DNA from: Bacteroidota bacterium
GTDB lineage: Bacteria > Bacteroidota > Ignavibacteria > Ignavibacteriales > Melioribacteraceae
Assembly: GCA_021814855.1 (NCBI GenBank)
Contig: JAKAHQ010000001.1
Span: 1 to 20,761 of the forward strand
DNA length: 20,761 bases
Direction: 5' to 3'
The translations under genes were made by a program, and so were the position numbers. Positions 14,461 to 20,761 of the stretch are shown here, piece by piece. Under the pieces are notes generated by a model. It was not told where the DNA came from. It did not search any database and worked only from the letters and a program-made list of their open reading frames with translations. Numbering within the stretch: position 1 is the stretch's first letter; each line of letters begins with the position of its first letter.

Positions 14461-15929
14461 TATGATTTTCTTTTAAGAGAATATTTTAAAAACTTTTCAC
14501 CGCCGATGATTTCTTCAGAATCATACTCGAATCCGGCCGACTTAAAACCTCTTACCGAGGCACTGTTCTCCGGACGGATAAATGCCAATATTGTTTTCAA
14601 TCCGCTTGACTGTTGGAATGAATTGGTACATGACTCCGATAATATTTTTTTTGAAAGTCCTTTGCCGCGAAACTCTTGTGCTATGCTGATACTTATAACC
14701 GCTGTTTCATTTTCCAACTGGAACCTTACCTGTCCTATAAAATTATCTTTTTTATCGAACGCCAGGAGAAATATATAATTATCATCCGACATTTTCTTGG
14801 CGAACCATTTGGTGTGTTCATTCCAATCGATTGAAGAACGGTTAATAGATTGCCCGCGCACGGACGGATCATTTGATAGCTCAAAAACTTTTTGAGAATC
14901 GAACTCGCACGCGGTTCGCAAATAAAAATTTTGCTTCTCACAAATCTTGCCTATAATGTAATCAACTGCCCGCCGCGAACCCTGCCCGTCAACGTTTTCT
15001 TTTCCGATGCCGCTTAATTTTTTTCTGATCGAAACCGACTGAAATTTTTCAACCTGGGCAACGACCTTTCTTAAAACATTGATATCACCGTGAAATACCG
15101 GGTCGTGAAGAAAAGATTTTTTCTTCCATTCGGAAATGTTGTTCTTCTGATTATCAGCAACTTCAATTGCAATTGCCGGGGTCCCGGTTGCAGCAAGTTC
15201 ATACAAGGTTTGGCCGGCGGCCGTAATTGCAAGGTCGGAGGAAATCATAAGCTCAAACATTTTTGCCGAGCCCGGAGAATAAAACAATTCGACAGACCGG
15301 CTCCTTAGGTTCTCAATTTCTTTTGTCTGCGCAAACCCGCTGCCGATGACAACATTTTTTTTTACCGCCGGATAAATTTCGTTCAAAGCATTAAGCACGG
15401 GCAAGGTAAGATTTTTAATATCTTGCCCGCCGAATGTAACAAGGATTGAATTTACGGAATGATTAATCTTCCGCGGAGGGACGTTCCAAAATTCTTTTCT
15501 TAAAGGTATAAACCGGCTGCCGAGCAAATATTCTTGCCCGGCTTTCCTTGCATAAGGAAAATTCTCAGCGTTCACCGTACCGTTTAAAATAATCCCGGTC
15601 GGGTAGTCGATTCTTAAATTGTCATCTATGAAGAGGGAAATTTTTCCGATCTTAGATAAGTTTTCATAGAATTCTTTTCCTGCAAGGTAAGAATCAATTA
15701 TGATAACGTCGCTGTTTTTTACTTCGGCAAGAAGCGAAGTTGGCTTTTGTAGCCAGTTAATTATTTTAAAATGGTTGTTGTGAAAAAAAGACTCCGAATT
15801 CTCATCGCCGTTTATAAAGAGAGTAGGGAAGATATTGCGTTCTTCAAAAGCTTGCGCAATAGAAATGCATCGCGTAATATGTCCGTAACCGGTGTTTTGA
15901 AATCCCTCGGTAACAATCGAAACTTTCAT
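14460..15929 (-). CDS. pseG: Bifunctional PseG-PseH: UDP-sugar hydrolase fused to GNAT N-acetyltransferase
   Basis: 489 residues made of two pathway enzymes. Residues 1 to ~330 are PseG, a GT-B-fold hydrolase that removes UDP from UDP-2,4-diacetamido-2,4,6-trideoxy-L-altrose. The catalytic His17 sits in TGYGHITR, the position known for PseG, with FIDDN (100-104), TFGGQD (165-170) and the ITAAGQTLYELAATGTPAI nucleotide-binding segment (235-253). Residues ~335-489 are a GNAT domain in the position of PseH, which acetylates the 4-amino group: VRGQSINRSSIDWNEHTKWF leads in and the acetyl-CoA loop is QEFRGKGLSKKI (418-429). The usual order of action is PseH then PseG, so fusion would pass the substrate from C-terminal to N-terminal domain. 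It overlaps pseC by four bases (ATGA) and pseI by one. No separate PseH is present, which supports the fusion being functional. Confidence 0.9.
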   Translation of the reverse strand: MKVSIVTEGFQNTGYGHITRCISIAQAFEERNIFPTLFINGDENSESFFHNNHFKIINWLQKPTSLLAEVKNSDVIIIDSYLAGKEFYENLSKIGKISLFIDDNLRIDYPTGIILNGTVNAENFPYARKAGQEYLLGSRFIPLRKEFWNVPPRKINHSVNSILVTFGGQDIKNLTLPVLNALNEIYPAVKKNVVIGSGFAQTKEIENLRSRSVELFYSPGSAKMFELMISSDLAITAAGQTLYELAATGTPAIAIEVADNQKNNISEWKKKSFLHDPVFHGDINVLRKVVAQVEKFQSVSIRKKLSGIGKENVDGQGSRRAVDYIIGKICEKQNFYLRTACEFDSQKVFELSNDPSVRGQSINRSSIDWNEHTKWFAKKMSDDNYIFLLAFDKKDNFIGQVRFQLENETAVISISIAQEFRGKGLSKKILSESCTNSFQQSSGLKTILAFIRPENSASVRGFKSAGFEYDSEEIIGGEKFLKYSLKRKS

Positions 15930-17143
15930 TTAACATCTTTCAGTGTTTCTATAATTGTCTTGGTAACGTATTCAAGATCTACGGTTTCCAAAGCAGGGTA
16001 CATAGGAATAGATAACTCATTAAGATAAAATTTTTCGGCGACCGGAAAATCACCCGGTTTGAAACCGAAATTCTTTCTGTAAAAAGGTTGAAGATGAACA
16101 GGAACGTAATGAACCTGGCAATGAATGTTTTTCAGCTTCAGCTTGTTGAAATAATCTTTCTTCGAAATGTTAAGCTCGCCAAATTTAATTTGCAGAGGAT
16201 ACAGATGGTAAGCATGTTTAGAATTTTTGGCGACATGCGGATAAATAAATCTTTCATCGTCACCGAAAACATTATCGTAATATTCTGCAATCGCGCGACG
16301 TTTGGAAACAAATTCGTCGAGTCGATTTAGCTGAGTCAAACCGAGCGCGCATTGCATATCGGTAATTCTATAATTAAATCCAACTTCATGCATTTCATAG
16401 TACCACGGCCCATCGTTTTTTTCAAGCACGGATTCATCTTTTGTCATCCCGTGAGTGCGAAGCGTTTTAATTCTGCCGTCTAAACTTTCGTCATTTGTAA
16501 GAATAGCCCCTCCTTCGCCGGTTGTAATATGCTTTACTGGGTGAAAACTTAGGTTCACGGCATCTGCGTGTTTTGCCGCGTATTGAACATCGTTATTGTA
16601 TTCGGCGCCTAAGGCATGGCAAAAATCGTTGACGAGCTGGAATCCATACTTCTCTTTCAAAGCGCTGAGAGCATTCCAATCGCACGGATGACCGGCGTAA
16701 TCAACTGCAACAACGGCTTTAACTTTTTTATTTTGAGCCGAATAAAATTTCAATTTGTCCTCGAGCTTGTTAACATCGATGGTATAGGAAGACTCATCTA
16801 TGTCGGAAAAATCCGGAGTAGCGCCGGTGTAGACAGCGCAGTTGGCGCTTGCGAGAAATGTAATAGGCGAGGTAATTACAATATCATCTTTTTGCCATCC
16901 TAAACTTAGAGCAATCAAGTGGAGCCCAGCCGTTCCATTTGCAACCACAGAAGCGCGGCCGCTTCCGAATTTTGCGCTTAATGCATTTTCGAATTTTTGA
17001 ATTGTTGGCCCTTGAGTAAGCCAATCGGATTTTAACGCTACAACAACAGCGTCTATATCTTCTTGCGAAATTGTTTGTCTGCCGTAACTGTAGGATCTGG
17101 TTATCGGTGGTTGGCTGCCGGAGATCGGATTATTTTTAGTCAT
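15926..17143 (-). CDS. pseC: UDP-4-amino-4,6-dideoxy-L-AltNAc transaminase PseC
   Basis: A PLP-dependent aminotransferase of the DegT/DnrJ/EryC1 family; transfers an amino group to C4 of the PseB product. 405 residues. The N-terminal signature YGRQTISQEDIDAVVVAL with WLTQGPTIQKFE (41-52) is typical of PseC. VANGTAGLHL (67-76) binds the cofactor phosphate, SPITFLASANC at 92-102, Asp173 of NDFCHALGAEY supports the pyridine ring, and the Schiff-base lysine is Lys204 in SFHPVKHITTGEGG. It starts 55 bases after pseB and its stop overlaps the pseGH start as ATGA. The ribosome site is weak (AAAGAA). Related aminotransferases exist for other 4-amino sugars, but the PseB neighbour decides the call. 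Confidence 0.93.
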   Translation of the reverse strand: MTKNNPISGSQPPITRSYSYGRQTISQEDIDAVVVALKSDWLTQGPTIQKFENALSAKFGSGRASVVANGTAGLHLIALSLGWQKDDIVITSPITFLASANCAVYTGATPDFSDIDESSYTIDVNKLEDKLKFYSAQNKKVKAVVAVDYAGHPCDWNALSALKEKYGFQLVNDFCHALGAEYNNDVQYAAKHADAVNLSFHPVKHITTGEGGAILTNDESLDGRIKTLRTHGMTKDESVLEKNDGPWYYEMHEVGFNYRITDMQCALGLTQLNRLDEFVSKRRAIAEYYDNVFGDDERFIYPHVAKNSKHAYHLYPLQIKFGELNISKKDYFNKLKLKNIHCQVHYVPVHLQPFYRKNFGFKPGDFPVAEKFYLNELSIPMYPALETVDLEYVTKTIIETLKDVK

Positions 17144-17198
17144 TTCTTTGCAAGATAAAAATTGTGAATAACATGCTTATATTGTAATTATGCATTCG

Positions 17199-18224
17199 TT
17201 AATCGCCGTAAATTGCTTCGGCGCCGTCAACATTTTTAATAATTAAATCGCGCAGTTCTTCAACCGTTAGAAATTTTTCGTTAGCGCCGCTGTTATAACT
17301 GAAATCCGGTTTGCAAAATTTTCCTTCCTTGCCGTTGCTTTCTTTTCTGAACTTTTCTATATCCCAAACCGGAATCGATGGTAAGATCACGTAATACTTT
17401 TCAAACTCGATAGTGTTAATGGAATCGGTGGCCGTTATCATCTCCTCGTGTAATTTTTCTCCGGGACGAATTCCTACGTTAACGGTCTTAGCATTAGGAG
17501 CAATTGCTTTGGCAACATCTAGAATTTTGTAAGATGGAATCTTTGGTACAAAAAGTTCGCCGCCCCACATTAGTTTCAGCGAGTTGAGAACGAGATCAAC
17601 TCCTTCTTGCAGGGTGATATTGAAACGGGTCATTCTTTCATCGGTTATAGGTAAAACTCCCTCTTTCTTTTTTTCGATGAAGAATGGAATTACCGAACCG
17701 CGGCTTCCCATTACGTTGCCGTAGCGCACTACAGAAAATTTTATATCGTGCGTGCCTTTGTAATTGTTGGCAGCTATAAAAAGTTTATCGGAAGTAAGCT
17801 TGGTTGCGCCGTAAAGATTAATTGGCGCAGCGGCTTTATCTGTACTGAGTGCTATCACTTTTTTAACTCTGTTGGCAAAACAAGCGTCGATTACATTTTG
17901 TCCGCCGATAATATTTGTTTTTACTGCTTCGAAGGGATTGTATTCTGCGGCGGGAACTTGCTTTAGTGCCGCGGCATGCACAACAATATCCACATTTTCC
18001 ATGGCGAGCGTGAGTCTCTTTTCATCCCGTACATCGCCTATAAAGTAGCGCATCAAGACGCCGTCTTTTTTGTAACGATGATTTTGCTGCATCTCAAATT
18101 GTTTTAATTCGTCGCGACTGTAAATAATGATTTTCTTCGGGTTATAATTTTTTAGAACCGTTTCTATAAATTTTTTGCCGAATGAACCGGTACCGCCTGT
18201 AACAAATATAGTTTTGCCGTTCAT
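17199..18224 (-). CDS. pseB: UDP-GlcNAc 4,6-dehydratase (inverting) PseB
   Basis: First committed enzyme of the pathway: converts UDP-GlcNAc to UDP-2-acetamido-2,6-dideoxy-beta-L-arabino-hexos-4-ulose using bound NADP. 341 residues, an extended SDR of the FlaA1/PseB group. The cofactor loop GGTGSFGKKF is at 10-19, HAAALKQVP at 83-91, and the catalytic set lies in STDKAAAPINLYGATKL (127-143), with Asp129, Lys130, Tyr138 and Lys142; the Met of larger CapD-type enzymes is absent. RYGNVMGSRGSV follows near 170. It is the first gene of the - strand operon, has an AGAGGA ribosome site directly before the ATG, and a possible promoter within 35 bases. It lacks the membrane domain of WbpM/CapD-type dehydratases, so it is soluble. 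Confidence 0.95.
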   Translation of the reverse strand: MNGKTIFVTGGTGSFGKKFIETVLKNYNPKKIIIYSRDELKQFEMQQNHRYKKDGVLMRYFIGDVRDEKRLTLAMENVDIVVHAAALKQVPAAEYNPFEAVKTNIIGGQNVIDACFANRVKKVIALSTDKAAAPINLYGATKLTSDKLFIAANNYKGTHDIKFSVVRYGNVMGSRGSVIPFFIEKKKEGVLPITDERMTRFNITLQEGVDLVLNSLKLMWGGELFVPKIPSYKILDVAKAIAPNAKTVNVGIRPGEKLHEEMITATDSINTIEFEKYYVILPSIPVWDIEKFRKESNGKEGKFCKPDFSYNSGANEKFLTVEELRDLIIKNVDGAEAIYGD

Positions 18225-18247
18225 CTTTCCTCTTTATTAACCGGAAA

Positions 18248-18255
18248 CAAATTTA
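18248..18255 (-). promoter_or_regulatory. Candidate -7 promoter element for the pse operon
   Basis: Read on the minus strand this is TAAATTTG, an exact match to the Bacteroidota -7 consensus TAnnTTTG, 23 bases before the pseB ATG. No clear TTTG at -33 is seen, and it is not certain that this lineage uses that consensus. It is the only intergenic space before the operon large enough for a promoter. Confidence 0.35.
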
Positions 18256-18352
18256 TGAAAAATATTATTCTGTTTGAGCGGAAAGAGTTAATCGAATAAA
18301 ATTTGAGAATATATCTTTGAGACTTTTTTACTTTATCATTATTAAAATCAGT

Positions 18353-18387
18353 AATCAGCCGGCATTATTAATTAATACCGGCTGATT
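18353..18387 (-). terminator. Hairpin terminator after the T9SS repeat protein
   Basis: Arms AATCAGCCGG (18353-18362) and CCGGCTGATT (18378-18387) pair perfectly over 10 bases, and four further A-T pairs extend inside after one mismatch. It begins about 40 bases after the stop at 18426. On the minus strand only a weak T-rich tail follows (ACTGATTTTAAT), so it may act mainly as a 3' stem or a weak terminator. It separates this gene from the pse operon. Confidence 0.55.
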
Positions 18388-18425
18388 TGTAATTATATTT
18401 TATTTTTCTTTAGTATCCTTTGAGA

Positions 18426-20761
18426 CTATTTCATTAATAACATTTTCTGCGTGCTGACGAATGATTCTGTGGAAAGACGGTATATATAAACCCCGCTGGG
18501 CAAAATACCGGCATCGAACGCTACCTCGTAACTGCCGCCGGACTGTTGATTATTTACCAAAGTTTGAACCTCCCTTCCGAGGACATCAAAAACTTTTAAT
18601 GTTACAAAACTAGTTTTGGGTAAGAAATATTTTATTTTGGTCATTGGATTGAAAGGATTCGGATAGTTTTGCATCAGTTCATATCTTGTTGGTATTTCAT
18701 TGTTTTGCTTTATGTCAGAGATATTTTCATATTTCATTATGGAGAGCTTTCCGGAATTTCCCCAATCTCTAAATACCACGTAAGGAGTTGAACCGTCAAA
18801 TGCTAGAGAAATATTGTCTACCAAACCATAAGAAAATCCTGAGTAACCTACACTCACCCAATGATATCCGTCATATTTCATTACAGTGGCGGCTCCGTAA
18901 TAAGACTTATCCGAGTAAGCTATAAATGGAGTCGATGCGTACACGGCTAATGAAATATAACTTGTTCCGCCGGGAGAAAACCAAGGATATCCAACATTAA
19001 TCCAACTTTGTCCATCGTACTTCATAACAACTGCCTTACCCGAATTTGATTCATCGGTAAAAGCAACGTAGGGCGTAGAACCGTCAATTGCTAATGATGT
19101 ATAACTTGCACTTCCGTTTGAAAAACCTGCCGAACCAACATTTATCCAGTTAGTACCGTCATACTTCATGACTGTAACTCTACCTTCGTTCCCGAGATCG
19201 CGGTAAGCTACGTATGGTGCCGTTCCTAGGAATGCTAATGAAACATAATCAGCTTCGCCGGCAGAAAAACCTGGTGATCCAACGGTAACCCAATTATTCC
19301 CGTCGAATTTCTTAACCGTTGCCTTGTATGAGTTGCCAACATCCATATAGGCCACATAAGGAGTTGATTCAATAATAACTAACGAAACGTAATATGCGCT
19401 TCCAGCGGAGAAACCTGGAGAACCAACGTTTATCCAATTACTTCCATCGAATTTTTTTACGGTGACTTTTAGAGCATTACTCCAGTCCTGATAAGCTACA
19501 TATGGAACCGATCCGTTGAATCCAAGAGAAATATAATCTGCTTCATCATCAGAGAATGCTTTAGGGCCAACATAATCCCAATTAATTCCGTTAAAGCGAA
19601 TTACTGTTGCTTTGCTTGAATTCAGCTCATCTGTAAATGCTATATAAGGCATGGATCCGTTAAACCCAATCGATGCATAAGATGCAGTACCAGTTGAAAA
19701 GACAGGATCACCGACAACTACCCAAGTATTTTCTGTATATTTCATCAAAGTCGCTTTTCCAGAATTTGATTGATCTGAAAAACCTACATACGGAGTAGTT
19801 CCGTTAAATATTAATTGAACATAATAAGAACTACCTGAAGAAAAACCACTCTGCCCAACACTTATCCAATTTGAGCCGTCGAATTTTTTTACAGTTACTT
19901 TACCAGAATTTACCTGATCGGAATAAGCTACATAAGGTGTATTGCCATTAAATGCCAGGGAGGTAAAAACTGCCCAGCCATCGGAAAATCCCTGAGAACC
20001 GACAAATTCCCAATTGTTTCCTGTATATTTCATCACAGATGCTTTCGTTGAATTTCCATAATCTTCAAAAGCTACGTAGGGAACGGAATCTTTAATTACT
20101 AATGAAATATAATCTGCTTCGCCTGGAGTGAAACCGGGCTTGCCAACGCTAACCCAATTATTTCCGTCGAATTTCATTACAGTTGCTTTACTGTTATATC
20201 CGAAGTCTCTGTAAGATATGTAGGGAGTAGTTCCGTCGAAAGCCAATTGAGTATAATATACTTTGCCAGCCGAGAATCCGGGAGAACCAACATTTACCCA
20301 ACTATTGCCATCATATTTCATTACTGTTGCTTTCGAAGAATTTGCTTGATCCATAAAGGTTACATATGGTGTTCCATTATTTATAACCAGATTTGTATAA
20401 TAAGCGGGACCTGGTGAAAATCCTGGTTGTCCGACCGTAATCCAATCGCTTCCATTGAATTTCATTACCGTTGCTCTGTAAGAATTGGCTCCATCCTGAA
20501 AAGCTATATAAAGAGTATTATTGTCGCTGGCAAGGCAAACGTAATTTGCCTCATCAGTTGAAAATCCCGGTGAACCAACATAATTCCAATCATTTCCTGT
20601 GTAAGCAATTACAGTTGCCCTGCCGTAATTATTTAAATCGGTATAAGCAAGAAATGGTATTGAACTGTTGATAATAAATGATGTAAATGAAGCTGTTCCT
20701 GGCGTAAATCCCGTTGAACCGACGCTCTGCCAATTTTGAGCATTTGATACAATCGTAAAGC
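18426..20761 (-). CDS. T9SS-secreted protein with 14 tandem 48-residue repeats (N-terminus cut)
   Basis: The frame runs open to the window edge, so 777 residues are visible and the true start lies outside; an internal ATG at 20465 is not the start. The first visible residues, FTIVSNAQ, look like the end of a signal peptide, so only about 10-20 residues are probably missing. Bases 20744 to 18729 encode 14 repeats of exactly 48 residues (144 bases) with no indel. The consensus has a W-x-x-VG-x-x-GF turn, a Y-x-S-L strand, PYVAYxD, and a K-ATVMKYDG strand, which looks like a four-stranded propeller blade. After a linker, the last ~80 residues are a type IX secretion sorting domain: YPNPFNP, then KVFDVLGREVQTLV, and SGVYIYRLS near the end. 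The protein should be secreted or attached at the cell surface. The ligand is unknown. Confidence 0.9.
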   Translation of the reverse strand, partial: FTIVSNAQNWQSVGSTGFTPGTASFTSFIINSSIPFLAYTDLNNYGRATVIAYTGNDWNYVGSPGFSTDEANYVCLASDNNTLYIAFQDGANSYRATVMKFNGSDWITVGQPGFSPGPAYYTNLVINNGTPYVTFMDQANSSKATVMKYDGNSWVNVGSPGFSAGKVYYTQLAFDGTTPYISYRDFGYNSKATVMKFDGNNWVSVGKPGFTPGEADYISLVIKDSVPYVAFEDYGNSTKASVMKYTGNNWEFVGSQGFSDGWAVFTSLAFNGNTPYVAYSDQVNSGKVTVKKFDGSNWISVGQSGFSSGSSYYVQLIFNGTTPYVGFSDQSNSGKATLMKYTENTWVVVGDPVFSTGTASYASIGFNGSMPYIAFTDELNSSKATVIRFNGINWDYVGPKAFSDDEADYISLGFNGSVPYVAYQDWSNALKVTVKKFDGSNWINVGSPGFSAGSAYYVSLVIIESTPYVAYMDVGNSYKATVKKFDGNNWVTVGSPGFSAGEADYVSLAFLGTAPYVAYRDLGNEGRVTVMKYDGTNWINVGSAGFSNGSASYTSLAIDGSTPYVAFTDESNSGKAVVMKYDGQSWINVGYPWFSPGGTSYISLAVYASTPFIAYSDKSYYGAATVMKYDGYHWVSVGYSGFSYGLVDNISLAFDGSTPYVVFRDWGNSGKLSIMKYENISDIKQNNEIPTRYELMQNYPNPFNPMTKIKYFLPKTSFVTLKVFDVLGREVQTLVNNQQSGGSYEVAFDAGILPSGVYIYRLSTESFVSTQKMLLMK

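Noticed and set aside
20463..20465. ATG as the start of the T9SS repeat protein
   Set aside because: It is an internal MKF within the second repeat; the open frame and the repeats continue to the window edge.

Overview
The window looks like a piece of a low-GC chromosome from the Ignavibacteria / Bacteroidota-Chlorobiota group. The strongest pointer is a secreted repeat protein with a type IX secretion (T9SS) C-terminal sorting domain carrying the YPNPFNP signature. The placement rests on that domain and general gene style, so it is moderately sure. No tRNA, rRNA, insertion sequence or CRISPR array is visible.

Layout. 1-1700 (+): two tandem DUF4097-type beta-helix envelope proteins, the first cut by the window edge, ending in a strong hairpin terminator. 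1701-2260: no gene. It holds an array of about 13 degenerate 21-bp repeats, with weaker ~20-bp periodicity upstream. 2261-3719 (-): an operon of a small HhH-GPD DNA glycosylase, an ECF sigma factor and a soluble zinc-finger anti-sigma factor. 3737-9626 (+): a large cyclic-nucleotide-binding / GAF / histidine-kinase-like protein whose phosphoacceptor histidine position holds Met, then miaA, a translationally coupled family-2 glycosyltransferase, and prfA. 9623-9856 (-): a small two-helix membrane protein.

9991-18224 (-) is the main system: a tightly packed operon for a pseudaminic-acid-type nonulosonic sugar. In transcription order it is pseB (dehydratase), pseC (aminotransferase), a pseG-pseH fusion (UDP-sugar hydrolase plus N-acetyltransferase), pseI (sialic-acid-synthase-like condensing enzyme), an aldo/keto reductase, a short-chain dehydrogenase, a SpsF-type cytidylyltransferase that probably takes the PseF role, and a Tat-exported glycosylasparaginase. 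Several junctions overlap by 1-4 bases (ATGA, TAATG, GTGA), which implies translational coupling. Every chemical step from UDP-GlcNAc to a CMP-activated Pse-like sugar has a candidate enzyme here. The reductase pair suggests further tailoring or a second sugar.

18426-20761 (-): a T9SS-exported protein truncated just inside its signal peptide. It has 14 exact 48-residue repeats with no indels, which would suit two seven-bladed beta-propellers. A hairpin separates it from pseB. The cell-surface theme (DUF4097 proteins, nonulosonic acid, T9SS cargo) recurs across the window.

Nothing here is proven to be a new system. The most unusual items are the His-less kinase, the helix-phased 21-bp array between convergent genes, the PseGH fusion with a glycosylasparaginase in the same operon, and the 14-blade secreted protein.
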